The notes under the pieces: generated by a model
What the model was told of the DNA's origin: nothing
The model's input: the letters and a program-made list of their open reading frames with translations, nothing else
Databases searched by the model: none
Assembly (NCBI GenBank): GCA_964439935.1
Contig: CAYTPW010000017.1
Span: 10,835-74,834, forward strand
Source: JABMQW01 sp964439935
GTDB lineage: Bacteria > Fidelibacterota > Marinisomatia > Marinisomatales > TCS56
Length of the DNA: 64,000 nt
Direction: 5' to 3'
Shown: positions 1 through 8,853 of the stretch, piece after piece
How positions within the stretch are numbered: the first letter of the stretch is position 1
How the letters are laid out: each line of letters opens with the position of its first letter
Program-made: the position numbers and the translations under genes

Positions 1-1134
1 GATGATTCACAGCACCTCAGGGATAAGTTTGAATCGGTCACGCATGGTTTTGGTTCGACAAAGAATCCGATTGATCTAACCGGCGAGGCTTCAGTTGAGG
101 AATATGTTCATGCTCTGGATGTGGCGTTGCATGATAAGTATATTAATGGTGTACTAGCGCTTTACTGTGAAACCGCAATGATGACCGCTGAACAATTAAT
201 AAAAATGATTGAGGAGAGCTATGCCAAATATGTAAAAATTGGCAAACCGGTTCTGTTTTCATTGTTCGGTGGCGAAAAAATGGAAGATTGCATTAAGGCG
301 CTAACACACAAAAATATTCCGGTATTCCGCGATGTTTATAATGCAACTTCCTGTCTTGGAGTGTCTTATTCTTTTAATAAAACGCGCCAGATTACAGTAT
401 CTGAATCTGTCAGTTCCGTAGTGGATTTGGCAGCCATCAATCAATTAATTGATGGGGCATTGATGGATAATCGCCAGTTTATGCTGGCGCATGAGGGTGA
501 AGGATTATTAAAAGCGGCTGGTTTATCCGGACCGAAAAGCGGAATCGCCCGGAATATTGAATCTGCTGTAAATCTGGCCATCAAGATTGGTTATCCGGTA
601 GTGATGAAAATAATATCCCGGGATATACTGCATAAAAGTGATGTTGGAGGGGTTTTGCTGGATCTCGATAATCAGGATGAGGTAATGGATGCCTACCAGA
701 CAATTATGCATAATTGTAAGGCGCATAAACCGGATGCTAACATAGAAGGTCTAGAAATTGTCGAGCAAGTAAAACCAGGAACCGAGGTAATTATTGGTGC
801 CATGCATGACGAGATATTCGGTCCGATAATGATGTTTGGACTCGGTGGTATTTATGTAGAAGTAATGAAGGACGTTTCATTTCGTGCTCTTCCGCTTAGT
901 CGGCAGGAAGTACGAACGATGATTAAAGAAATACGCTCTTATCCATTGTTGCTGGGAGTTCGTGGTGAAATACGGAAAGATATCGATGGAATCGTTGAAA
1001 CGATCTTTAAATTGGGGACAATCATAAAAAATTGTCCACGAATTACCGATATCGAGATTAATCCCCTGATGGTCTATGAGGAAGGTCAGGGAGTTAAAGC
1101 GGTTGACGTACGAGTATTATTATCAAATACTTAA
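1..1134 (+). CDS. ADP-forming acyl-CoA synthetase (acetyl-CoA synthetase family), C-terminal part
   Basis: The reading frame is open from base 1, so the gene starts upstream and only its last 377 residues are visible. The first visible stretch (KNPIDLTGEAS) matches the end of the succinyl-CoA-ligase-like domain. It is followed by an ATP-grasp beta domain with the family hallmarks SRDILHKSDVGGV, a GAMHDEIFGPIMMFGLGG segment and DIEINPLMV near the C terminus. Enzymes of this family interconvert acyl-CoA + ADP + Pi and acid + CoA + ATP, conserving energy from acetyl-CoA or other acyl-CoAs in the cytoplasm. Some relatives are instead fused to GNAT acetyltransferases; whether this one is cannot be seen because the N terminus and true end-to-end architecture lie partly outside. 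The next gene, a phosphotransacetylase-domain-like protein, starts 13 nt downstream, suggesting a shared acetyl-CoA theme. Confidence 0.88.
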   Translation, partial: DDSQHLRDKFESVTHGFGSTKNPIDLTGEASVEEYVHALDVALHDKYINGVLALYCETAMMTAEQLIKMIEESYAKYVKIGKPVLFSLFGGEKMEDCIKALTHKNIPVFRDVYNATSCLGVSYSFNKTRQITVSESVSSVVDLAAINQLIDGALMDNRQFMLAHEGEGLLKAAGLSGPKSGIARNIESAVNLAIKIGYPVVMKIISRDILHKSDVGGVLLDLDNQDEVMDAYQTIMHNCKAHKPDANIEGLEIVEQVKPGTEVIIGAMHDEIFGPIMMFGLGGIYVEVMKDVSFRALPLSRQEVRTMIKEIRSYPLLLGVRGEIRKDIDGIVETIFKLGTIIKNCPRITDIEINPLMVYEEGQGVKAVDVRVLLSNT

Positions 1135-1147
1135 GAAGGTGAGAATT

Positions 1148-2185
1148 ATGCCAAAACTTATTGTTGCATCAATCCATAAAAATGCGGGGAAAACCAGTTT
1201 TATTATTGGATTAACGAAAACACTAAATCAGAAAATCGGTTATATGAAACCATTTGGTGATCGTTTACTATATCGGAAAAAGCGGTTGTGGGATTATGAT
1301 GCAGCTTTAATGACAAAAATATTCAAAATCGAAGATGTACCTGAAGAGATGAGCCTTGGTTATGATCATTCAAAATTACGTTATATGTACGACGAATCAA
1401 GTTTACATGCCAAGGTAATTGAAATGGTCAATGTGATCGGTAAGAGTAAGGAATTGCTCATTATAGAAACAGGTGGTGAACTGTCTCAATGTATTTCCGT
1501 GCACCTTGATGCCCTTACTTTGGCCAGAATTACGGCAGGGAAAATGCTGGTCGTGTTAAGCGGGGATAATGATCAAATTCTGGATGATATGATATTCCTT
1601 AAACGGTTTGTAGATCTACGGAATATTGATTTTTGTGGCGTTATTATCAATAAAGTTCGAGACGTGGAAGAATTTAATACAAACTACCTCGGTTATTTCA
1701 GCGAGCAGGATATTCCGGTTGTTGGAATAATACCATATCAGATGGAATTGACCTATCCTACACTGAAGTCTATCGCCGATATTATCTTCGCAAAAGTGCT
1801 GTCCGGTGATAAGGGATTGGACAGTATAATCAAGAATATTTTTGTTGGTGCCATGGGTGCCGATGCTGTATTACGGGTCCAGAAATTCCGCAAGGAGAAT
1901 AAGCTGGTGATCACCAGTGGTGATAGAAGTAATATGATTCTGGCAGCCCTAGATACTCATAGTAAAGGAATAATATTAACAAATAATATTCTACCATCGG
2001 CCAATCTGATTGCTAGAGCTTCTACTGATAACATTCCGATGTTGATGGTCTCCGCTGATACTTATCAGACCGCAAAAAAAATTGACGGGATCGTTCCATT
2101 GATTACTTCCAGTGATAAATCCAAGATTGAATTAGTAACTGATCTCGTTCGGCAAAATGTGAATTTGGAACTCTTGTTTAAATAG
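1148..2185 (+). CDS. BioD-like P-loop / DRTGG domain protein (phosphotransacetylase N-terminal-like)
   Basis: The protein is 345 aa. I chose the ATG at 1148 because it follows an AAGAAGGTGAG ribosome binding site and gives the natural N terminus MPKLIVASIHKNAGKTSF. A GTG-type frame extension upstream overlaps the previous gene and is unlikely. Residues 1-210 resemble the dethiobiotin-synthetase-like P-loop domain (HKNAGKTS as Walker A variant, IIETGGE later). Residues about 230-330 resemble the DRTGG domain (GAMGADAVLRV, ITSGDRSNMILAAL). The same two domains form the N-terminal regulatory half of long phosphotransacetylases, and here they stand alone without the catalytic PTA domain. The role is unknown. 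A regulatory or sensing role in acetyl-CoA metabolism together with the upstream ADP-forming synthetase is inference from context. Confidence 0.75.
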   Translation: MPKLIVASIHKNAGKTSFIIGLTKTLNQKIGYMKPFGDRLLYRKKRLWDYDAALMTKIFKIEDVPEEMSLGYDHSKLRYMYDESSLHAKVIEMVNVIGKSKELLIIETGGELSQCISVHLDALTLARITAGKMLVVLSGDNDQILDDMIFLKRFVDLRNIDFCGVIINKVRDVEEFNTNYLGYFSEQDIPVVGIIPYQMELTYPTLKSIADIIFAKVLSGDKGLDSIIKNIFVGAMGADAVLRVQKFRKENKLVITSGDRSNMILAALDTHSKGIILTNNILPSANLIARASTDNIPMLMVSADTYQTAKKIDGIVPLITSSDKSKIELVTDLVRQNVNLELLFK

Positions 2186-2286
2186 CAAACGATCCCGCGA
2201 TACCACAAAATCACCGATGAATAGTGCATAAGCTGGTCTGATCTATTTAATGTAATTTTCAATAATAATAATTAAATTGCGGCCTA

Positions 2287-2673
2287 ATGGATAAATCTGT
2301 GACTCTCAAACTTACCCGGAAAGATATCGATCGATATGAAAAATTGATCGCCGATTTCGATCTCAATCTAGAACACGATTTACTGCAAAAAATACCACAT
2401 AAAGTCGAAGCTCTGGTGAAATTAGGCGAATTATCTTCAATCCAATTGAATTTAGTTCAGGACATATCAAGATTATTGATTGTCCTACGCAATGTACCTG
2501 ATTTAGAACTCTCCTTGAAAAGAAAGATCTTGTTCGCGCTACAGTACTTTTATGATCCGGAAGATGATATACCGGATAATGTTACCGAACTTGGATTCCT
2601 GGATGATGCCATATTAGTCAGATGGGTGGTCGAACAGGTCTTCAACAAGTATCCGAAATATTTCCAGGCTTAG
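2287..2673 (+). CDS. DUF1232 (YkvA)-like small protein
   Basis: This is a 128-aa protein of unknown function. Residues about 85-118 (ALQYFYDPEDDIPDN, then ELGFLDDA) match the DUF1232/YkvA pattern of a tyrosine/phenylalanine-rich helix followed by D-x-IPD and GxLDD. The N-terminal 80 residues are helical and charged. Family members often carry a membrane helix, but none is obvious here, so it may be a soluble variant. It starts at an ATG 101 nt after the previous gene with no strong ribosome binding site. It lies 60 nt before plsX on the same strand, so cotranscription with plsX is possible. Confidence 0.6.
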   Translation: MDKSVTLKLTRKDIDRYEKLIADFDLNLEHDLLQKIPHKVEALVKLGELSSIQLNLVQDISRLLIVLRNVPDLELSLKRKILFALQYFYDPEDDIPDNVTELGFLDDAILVRWVVEQVFNKYPKYFQA

Positions 2674-2733
2674 ATATCACAAGGCATTATTTAAAATGAC
2701 TTTCATTTGGAGTAACTGCAGGTAAAAAACGCT

Positions 2734-3801
2734 ATGGATCCGATAACCATAGTTGTTGATGCAATGGGTGGTGATAACGCACCGCATGCGGTTGTTCATG
2801 GTGCTGTAAAAGCCGCAAAGGATCACCGGGTCAGGATTATTCTGGTAGGTGAAGAGGATGGTATCAATAAAGAGCTGCACCAGCTGTCCTATCCTGATGG
2901 CTCGATTGTAATTCATCCAACTACCCAACAAATCGACATGGGCGAATCACCTCAGATGGCTATCGAGGAAAAAAGCGATTCTTCCATTGTTCAAGCCGCT
3001 CAATTATTGGCCGCGGACAAAGCAGATGCACTGATATCAGCTGGTAGTACCGGATCAGTAGTATTGGCTGCTGCTAAATATATTCCGCGTATTTACGGTG
3101 TTCGGCGAACTGCTATTGCTACCGTTTATCCGACTTTGAACGAATTAAAACGTAAAGATTATCTGGCTTTAATGCTTGATGTGGGTGCGAATATACATTG
3201 TTCTGCCGAAGAATTAGTACAATTTGCCCTGATGGGGGCAGCCTATGTTTCTGATATTCGTGAAGTCGATGAACCAACTGTAGCCCTGCTTAATATTGGT
3301 GAAGAGGAAACCAAGGGGGGTGAAAAAATGAAATTGGCTTACCAGATCCTGAAGAAAACACGCAATATCAAGTTTTTTGGGAATATCGAAGGAAAGGACC
3401 TGATGCGTGGAATTGTTGACGTAGTTGTCACTGAAGGATTTGTCGGCAATACAGTCATTAAAACATTGGAGGGAGCAGCTAGCACGATGAGTCATTTGGG
3501 TAAAATTGCCTTTAAAACCAAGTTATCCTGGAAATTGGGGCTGTTGATGCTGCGCAAAGGTTTGCGCACTCTTAAGGAAGTCACTGATTATTCAGAATAC
3601 GGGGGAGCTCCACTGCTGGGTTTTGAAAAAATGGTTATCATCGCTCACGGTCGATCTAATCCGAAAGCAATCTCGAATGCCATTAAAGTTGCCAGTAAAT
3701 GCGTACGGGACGACTTGAGTGGACATATCTCCAGCAGTATCAAGGATTATGAGGTTGAAACTGCTCGGGAATTTTACCAGCTGGTGCGTGAAACAAATTG
3801 A
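2734..3801 (+). CDS. plsX: Phosphate acyltransferase PlsX
   Basis: The protein is 355 aa, close to the usual family length. It opens with the PlsX signature IVVDAMGGDNAPHAVVHGA and carries SAGSTGSVV, LDVGANIHC, NIGEEETKGGE and DVVVTEGFVGN in family order. PlsX makes acyl-phosphate from acyl-ACP at the membrane surface, and PlsY then uses it to acylate glycerol-3-phosphate, the first step of phospholipid synthesis. In many bacteria plsX sits with rpmF and fabH. Here it does not: it is between a DUF1232-like gene and a TPR lipoprotein gene. A weak AGGT lies about 11 nt upstream of the ATG. The C terminus (REFYQLVRETN) is ordinary and the gene looks intact. Confidence 0.96.
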   Translation: MDPITIVVDAMGGDNAPHAVVHGAVKAAKDHRVRIILVGEEDGINKELHQLSYPDGSIVIHPTTQQIDMGESPQMAIEEKSDSSIVQAAQLLAADKADALISAGSTGSVVLAAAKYIPRIYGVRRTAIATVYPTLNELKRKDYLALMLDVGANIHCSAEELVQFALMGAAYVSDIREVDEPTVALLNIGEEETKGGEKMKLAYQILKKTRNIKFFGNIEGKDLMRGIVDVVVTEGFVGNTVIKTLEGAASTMSHLGKIAFKTKLSWKLGLLMLRKGLRTLKEVTDYSEYGGAPLLGFEKMVIIAHGRSNPKAISNAIKVASKCVRDDLSGHISSSIKDYEVETAREFYQLVRETN

Positions 3802-3977
3802 CAATCGTTTCGGTTGTAGTTTTAGCTTTGCTAAATTTGTTTAACGCATATTACAGGAAAATAACAAGCTGTCGGTCTCGCGCATAAGAATATTTTCCGA
3901 AAAATTTCGGATCAATCCTGAATTATTCATGTTAACATTACCTCACATAAAACAAATTCAAATAAATATTCAATTCT
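3802..3977. other. Intergenic spacer with small inverted repeat
   Basis: This 176-nt AT-rich spacer separates plsX from the TPR lipoprotein gene. It holds a short inverted repeat at 3896-3911 (TCCGAAA, two bases, TTTCGGA). No T-tract follows it, so it is not a convincing terminator; it could be an operator or chance. I see no ORF or RNA gene. A promoter for the downstream operon would be expected here but no clear consensus can be named. Confidence 0.3.
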
Positions 3978-5801
3978 ATGAATAATTGCAATCCGGCTAA
4001 AACGTGGATAATTAAACTTGAACGAGTTATAAGTATAATTGTAATCAGTGCCAGTCTGCTTAACTGGACTGGATGTGCCTATTTTAATACTTTTTATAAT
4101 GCCCGTTTGTATTTTAAGGAAGCGGAAGAAAAACGTTTAGAAAAAGTTGGTGAAAATATTCCTAAAGCGGCATTTGATGCATACGGAAAAGTGATCGAGA
4201 AATCACAAAGAGTACTCACCAAATATCCTGATTCAAAATTCCGCAATGAAGCCATTCTTTTAATGGGTATAGCTCATTTTCATCGGGGTGAAATTCGGAA
4301 AGCGGAAATCACCTTCATAAACCTGGAAGAGACAGCCGGTGCTGATTTTACGTTCGAGGCTCAATTCTGGAAAGCTTTGTGCAAATGGAAAGTGGGGAAA
4401 GTGCAACCGGCTATCGATGAATTGGAAACATTACAGCAGACAGTCGAAGATTCTGATTTCAAAGCGCGAATATTATTGGCCCGCGCCGATATTTTTTTGG
4501 AGGAGGAGTTGAATCAGCAGGCTTTCCAAGCATTGGAACTTGCTGCTGAATTAACGCGCGATACCAATGAGCGCAGCCAGATATTTTATCAGATTGCCAG
4601 TCTGGCTTTCCGGAACGGGGATTATGAACTTGCCTATCGTGCAAACAAGCAGGTAATTAAGAATTCCATGTCAAAATTAAGAATCAATGAAGCCAACCTA
4701 AATATTGTACGGATTCATCGCGAACAAGGTGATCATCGTAACGTGGAATCATTGATAAAATCATTGCTGGCTGATGAACAGTATAAGGATATTCATGGTG
4801 CTCTCGAACTGGAGCTGGCAAAAATGTATTACGAAGAGGGTACTCTTCCGGAGACGATCGTTCAATTAAACGATGTTGTGCTTAATTATAAGAAAACCAG
4901 TGAATCTGCCGAAGCATCCTTTATTTTAGGTGAAATAAAATTATTTGGCCTGCATGATTTGGATTCGGCAAAACATTATTTCGAGCTATCGGTCAAGGAG
5001 TATGGTAAATCACCCGTGAAACAGCAGGCACAAAATCATATCCAGAAAATCACAAAGTATCTACAGGAAATTGAATCATTGGAGCAGAATCTGGATATTC
5101 TGTACAGTCTGTCAGAGACAGAAGTAGATACAAGCATTTTGGATACTACCGAACAAACTGTCAGCGCGGTAATCGATACAACAAAACTGATGGATGATAT
5201 TGCTTTTGGATTATTTATTATTGGGGAGATGGAGGCCTTTCATTTCAATCAGCCTGATTCGGCTGAGAAGTATTTACTTGAGATTATTAATTTCTACAGT
5301 AATAATGATTATCACCCCAAGGCTCTATTCACCTTGAGTTATTTAAAATATTCTCAATCGGATACTTCAAAAGCAGTGGAATTGGAAGATATTATACTAA
5401 CTGAATATCCTGATTCTGATTATGCTGATTATATCAGGGATTTACGGGGCAATCCGCTCGAATTGAATATGCAGGCCAAATTATTGAGAAAGGGGGAAGT
5501 CAACTGGACTTCAGACCGTTTGCTGGCACTTAACCAGTACAAACGCATTCTACGAACTGATACCACTAGCGAAACGTCTGCACGGGCAGCATATTTCCTT
5601 GCCCATCATTATGATTATACTTCCAGTGAACCTGACAGCGCAATTTTCTATTACCGCTGGCTCGATCAGCACCATCCCAATAGTGAGCAGAATCTTGCAG
5701 CAAACAATCGTTTAAAGCGGCTGACTTCGAGTCTTGAGCCTGCTCAACCAAACGGTACCATCCCGACTGAAATTGATTCCTCCGGCCAAGATGCTAATTG
5801 A
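3978..5801 (+). CDS. Outer-membrane TPR-repeat lipoprotein
   Basis: The protein is 607 aa. The N terminus is a signal sequence with a hydrophobic stretch (ISIIVISASLL) and a probable lipidation site at Cys33 (WTG-C). After it comes the CAYFNTFYNARLYFKEAE segment often seen at the start of TPR lipoproteins in FCB bacteria. The rest is a chain of degenerate TPR helices (for example LTKYPDSKFRNEAILLMG, AAYFLAHHYDYTSSEPDSA). Such proteins usually scaffold envelope assemblies, but no specific partner can be named. There is no clear ribosome binding site, and the A/T-rich leader is typical of this group. The stop overlaps the pyrK start by 11 nt, so it heads an operon with pyrK, pyrD, the RlpA-like gene and the lipid kinase gene. 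Confidence 0.8.
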   Translation: MNNCNPAKTWIIKLERVISIIVISASLLNWTGCAYFNTFYNARLYFKEAEEKRLEKVGENIPKAAFDAYGKVIEKSQRVLTKYPDSKFRNEAILLMGIAHFHRGEIRKAEITFINLEETAGADFTFEAQFWKALCKWKVGKVQPAIDELETLQQTVEDSDFKARILLARADIFLEEELNQQAFQALELAAELTRDTNERSQIFYQIASLAFRNGDYELAYRANKQVIKNSMSKLRINEANLNIVRIHREQGDHRNVESLIKSLLADEQYKDIHGALELELAKMYYEEGTLPETIVQLNDVVLNYKKTSESAEASFILGEIKLFGLHDLDSAKHYFELSVKEYGKSPVKQQAQNHIQKITKYLQEIESLEQNLDILYSLSETEVDTSILDTTEQTVSAVIDTTKLMDDIAFGLFIIGEMEAFHFNQPDSAEKYLLEIINFYSNNDYHPKALFTLSYLKYSQSDTSKAVELEDIILTEYPDSDYADYIRDLRGNPLELNMQAKLLRKGEVNWTSDRLLALNQYKRILRTDTTSETSARAAYFLAHHYDYTSSEPDSAIFYYRWLDQHHPNSEQNLAANNRLKRLTSSLEPAQPNGTIPTEIDSSGQDAN

Positions 5802-6582
5802 GACCGGTCAGGTAGTCTCGAATCAATCAATCGCTGATAAAATTTGGCGTTTGGAAATAAATCTACCAGAAATTGTCTGCACAAAACCGCAGCCAGGCCA
5901 GTTTCTGGAAATATTAATCAATTCATCCTGGGAGCGGCCATTACGCCGACCTATGAGCATTGCCGGTATGAATGCTACAGAACTAAGCATAATCTATAAG
6001 ATCATTGGTTCTTCTACCCGCGAATTATCGATTAAACAGCCAGGTGATACTCTTCAAGTAATTGGACCGCTTGGTAATTCCTTTTCTTTACCCTCTGCTG
6101 ATCTGACACCGGTACTGGTCGCAGGAGGTGTGGGACTACCACCTATATTATGGCTGCATCATAATCTGCTGCAGCAAAATATCAATCATTATTTAATCAT
6201 TGGCGCTCAAAGTGCAGGTGAACATTTCATATCTGCCGATGGGCCGAACAATATCTACCTGGCAACTGATGACGGAAGCCTCGGAAGCCAGGGTACAGTT
6301 ATTCCTGTTCTATTAGATAGAATAAATAAGAACAGCAATATCTATATATACTCATGTGGACCTGAAGTTATGCTGGAAGCTGTCCAGGCTACAGCAATTC
6401 GGTATGCAATTGCTGGTCAATTATCCACTGAGAGCTATATGGCCTGCGGTTTTGGTATCTGTCAGGGTTGTGCTATTCGCCGGAATCTCTTCAAACATCA
6501 CACACATTCTTATCGTTCAAAATACGCATTAGTCTGTCAAGACGGGCCGGTATTTGAGATTGGAGCAATCAATTTTGACTGA
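5791..6582 (+). CDS. pyrK: Dihydroorotate dehydrogenase electron-transfer subunit PyrK
   Basis: The protein is 263 aa from the ATG at 5791, which overlaps the end of the TPR gene by 11 nt; a longer frame start at 5734 would be buried in that gene. Residues 1-100 form the FAD-binding barrel (PGQFLEILI, then RPLRRPMSIAG). The next segment is the NAD-binding domain (LVAGGVGLPPILWL). The C terminus carries the [2Fe-2S] cysteines in CGFGICQGC and a later CQDGPVF. PyrK passes electrons from the type 1B dihydroorotate dehydrogenase to NAD+, in de novo pyrimidine synthesis in the cytoplasm. It is translationally coupled to pyrD, which follows with overlap, as in most class 1B systems. Confidence 0.95.
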   Translation: MLIETGQVVSNQSIADKIWRLEINLPEIVCTKPQPGQFLEILINSSWERPLRRPMSIAGMNATELSIIYKIIGSSTRELSIKQPGDTLQVIGPLGNSFSLPSADLTPVLVAGGVGLPPILWLHHNLLQQNINHYLIIGAQSAGEHFISADGPNNIYLATDDGSLGSQGTVIPVLLDRINKNSNIYIYSCGPEVMLEAVQATAIRYAIAGQLSTESYMACGFGICQGCAIRRNLFKHHTHSYRSKYALVCQDGPVFEIGAINFD

Positions 6583-7492
6583 TCTAAGTGTAAAAATCGG
6601 TCCAGTTCAATTCAAAAATCCAATATTTACCGCCTCCGGGACATTTGGGTATGGCACCGAGGTCCAAGATATCACTGACGTATCAAAGCTGGGGGCAATC
6701 GTAACCAAATCGATCACGCTAAATCCCCGTGAAGGAAATCCACCACCACGCATAGTCGAAACAGCCAGCGGAATGATCAACTCGATCGGATTGGCCAATA
6801 TTGGTGTTGCGCAATATATCAAAGAAATGTTACCAGAATATCAGTCAATCAATACTGCAGTCATTGTAAATATTGCCGGATCGACAATTAAAGAGTATTG
6901 CCAGGTTCTAAAGAAAATTGAATCAGTTGATTCGCCGATCGTTGGTTATGAAATAAATATATCCTGCCCGAACGTCAAAGAAGGGGGAATGGCTTTTGGA
7001 GTAAATGCCGATATTACTGCTCAGTTAACCAATCGACTTCGAAAATTAACCGAGCGACTATTGATACTGAAGTTGAGTCCGAATGTTACCGATATTGTTT
7101 CAATTGGCATTGCCGCTCAGGAAGCAGGTGCAGATGCCGTTTCGGCAATCAATACGCTGGTAGGTATGAGTATTGATCACCAGACTCGCAAAACTAATAT
7201 ACATACTACCTATGGTGGCCTGTCCGGTCCGGCAATAAAACCGGTTGCGTTGGCCTGTGTTCATAAATTAAAATGTCAATTGGAGATTCCTATAATTGGG
7301 ATCGGTGGGATCACATCGGTGGCTGACGTAGTTGAATTTGCTTTGGCCGGTGCCCAGGCAATTCAAATCGGAACCGCCAATTTTCGAGATCCTGATATCG
7401 GTCGGAAGACAGTACTCAGACTGGAAGAATATCTCCGGCAAAATAGAATAGAGTCTTACAATGAATTACTTAATAATCTGCGGTTATACTGA
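6575..7492 (+). CDS. pyrD: Dihydroorotate dehydrogenase, class 1B catalytic subunit
   Basis: The protein is 305 aa when started at TTG 6575, which has GGAG nine bases upstream (6562-6565) and overlaps pyrK by 8 nt. Another TTG at 6554 would add seven residues and is less likely. Family motifs are present in order: NPIFTASGTFGYG, TKSITLNPREGNPPPRI, NSIGLANIGV and NISCPNVKEGG, which holds the catalytic cysteine of class 1 enzymes. The FMN phosphate-binding end follows (IPIIGIGGITSVADVVEF, AQAIQIGTANF). It oxidises dihydroorotate to orotate and works as a heterotetramer with PyrK. The cysteine instead of serine in the active loop separates it from the membrane-bound, quinone-linked class 2 enzymes. 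Confidence 0.95.
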   Translation: MTDLSVKIGPVQFKNPIFTASGTFGYGTEVQDITDVSKLGAIVTKSITLNPREGNPPPRIVETASGMINSIGLANIGVAQYIKEMLPEYQSINTAVIVNIAGSTIKEYCQVLKKIESVDSPIVGYEINISCPNVKEGGMAFGVNADITAQLTNRLRKLTERLLILKLSPNVTDIVSIGIAAQEAGADAVSAINTLVGMSIDHQTRKTNIHTTYGGLSGPAIKPVALACVHKLKCQLEIPIIGIGGITSVADVVEFALAGAQAIQIGTANFRDPDIGRKTVLRLEEYLRQNRIESYNELLNNLRLY

Positions 7493-7938
7493 TGCATAAA
7501 CGATTCTGTATTTTCTTATTGAGCAGCTTAATGCTCTTCTCCTGCGCATCATCACCACGTTACGGACATGGTAAAACAAGTACCGGATCGACTAAGCGTA
7601 CTCCCAAGCGGACTGGTAAAGTGTTGGTTGGCATCAGTTCGTATTATGCGGATGATTTTCATGGTAAACTAACCGCCAACGGGGAGATATTTGATATGTA
7701 TGGCCTAACTGCTGCTCATAAAACTCTTCCCCTGAACACAATTGTCCGTGTGACCAATTTGGAGAACAATAAATCACTGATACTGAGAATTAATGATCGG
7801 GGACCATATGTAAAAAACCGGATTTTGGATTGTTCATATGGTGCTGCATTGAAACTGGGATTCACTGATAAGGGAACCGCAAAAGTTAGAATTCAAATAA
7901 TTGAGTTGGGTGATAATAAATATATGAAGCACGACTAA
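7492..7938 (+). CDS. RlpA-like double-psi beta-barrel lipoprotein
   Basis: The protein is 148 aa, with its ATG overlapping the pyrD stop (TGATG). Residues 1-17 are a lipoprotein signal peptide with lipobox LFS-C at Cys18. After a basic, low-complexity linker comes a double-psi beta-barrel domain: SSYYADDFHGKLTANGE, AAHKTLPLNTIVRVTN, RINDRGPYVKNRILDCS. This matches RlpA, a septal or cell-wall lytic transglycosylase acting on stripped glycan strands. It lacks the C-terminal SPOR domain that targets E. coli RlpA to the septum, as many short homologues do. Placement in a pyrimidine operon looks incidental. Activity is inferred from the family. Confidence 0.85.
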   Translation: MHKRFCIFLLSSLMLFSCASSPRYGHGKTSTGSTKRTPKRTGKVLVGISSYYADDFHGKLTANGEIFDMYGLTAAHKTLPLNTIVRVTNLENNKSLILRINDRGPYVKNRILDCSYGAALKLGFTDKGTAKVRIQIIELGDNKYMKHD

Positions 7939-7956
7939 TCTTTAAAGGAAGAGATA

Positions 7957-8847
7957 TTGAAGAAGAGATTCTATATGATTGCCAATCCGAAGGGGGGATC
8001 TCAGAATGTTATGGAAATCATCTCCAATATAAAGCCTATTTTTGAAAATGCCGATGCCGAATTGATGATTCACGAAACTTCCTGGTCACGGCATGCCAAT
8101 GAAATTGCCCAGAATATGAATTTTGATGATTATTCCGGTCTGATCACTGTCGGCGGTGACGGTACGGCACACGAGGCAATTAATGGATTAATGAATCGTA
8201 GTGATGGAAAAAAGATTCCGTTGGGCTTAATTCCTGGTGGCAGTGGCAATTCTTTTTTGTATGGACTGGATTGCCATGACCCTATCGATGCTGTCAACCG
8301 GATTCTAAACGGCAATACTGTACTGATTGATGTTGCGAAAATGACGATGGAGAATGAGATCATATATTCATTCAATATCATTGGCTGGGGTTTGATCACA
8401 GCGATTGCCCGCACATCGGAACCGCTTCGCTGGTGGCCTAAGCAGCGTTATAATATTGCGACTGTAATTGAATTAATTCGAATGAGTGCACTCACTACTA
8501 AATTAATTGTCGATGGAGAGGAGATTGACGGACAAATTTCTTTCCTGATTGCCTGTAATACGCCATATACTGGTGTTGGGATGAAAATGGCACCCAGGGC
8601 CAAATTGGATGATGGAAAAATTGATCTGATAGTTGTAAAAGGAGCGACCCGGATCCAGATGCTGAAACTATTCCCAAAAGTGTTTGATGGCAGTCATATC
8701 GAGTCAAATCTGGTGGATTATTATCAGGCTAAAACCTTTGAATTGATTCCTGAACATGATGATTTACTCGATATTGATGGCGAATTGACTGGAACAACGC
8801 CGTTTAAAGTCGAGATGATTTCCAAAGCAATAAATATATTTATTTGA
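7957..8847 (+). CDS. Diacylglycerol kinase-family lipid kinase (YegS/DgkB-like)
   Basis: The protein is 296 aa. Translation probably begins at TTG 7957, five bases after AAAGGAAG, giving MKKRFYMIANPKGGSQN; an ATG at 7975 would trim the conserved first strand. The catalytic-domain motifs are ANPKGG, the nucleotide loop TVGGDGTAHEAINGLM and IPGGSGNSFLYGL. The C-terminal domain includes FLIACNTPYTGVGMKMAP and LDDGKIDLIVV, with LLDIDGELTG near the end. Members phosphorylate diacylglycerol, sphingoid or related lipids using ATP at the inner membrane; the exact substrate cannot be read from sequence. It ends 6 nt before the convergent sulfotransferase gene and is the last gene of the 3978-8847 run. 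Confidence 0.9.
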   Translation: MKKRFYMIANPKGGSQNVMEIISNIKPIFENADAELMIHETSWSRHANEIAQNMNFDDYSGLITVGGDGTAHEAINGLMNRSDGKKIPLGLIPGGSGNSFLYGLDCHDPIDAVNRILNGNTVLIDVAKMTMENEIIYSFNIIGWGLITAIARTSEPLRWWPKQRYNIATVIELIRMSALTTKLIVDGEEIDGQISFLIACNTPYTGVGMKMAPRAKLDDGKIDLIVVKGATRIQMLKLFPKVFDGSHIESNLVDYYQAKTFELIPEHDDLLDIDGELTGTTPFKVEMISKAINIFI

Positions 8848-8853
8848 TATCTA

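Noticed and set aside
3896..3911. Terminator after plsX
   Set aside because: The inverted repeat has only 7-bp arms and no T-run follows, so I do not call it a terminator.
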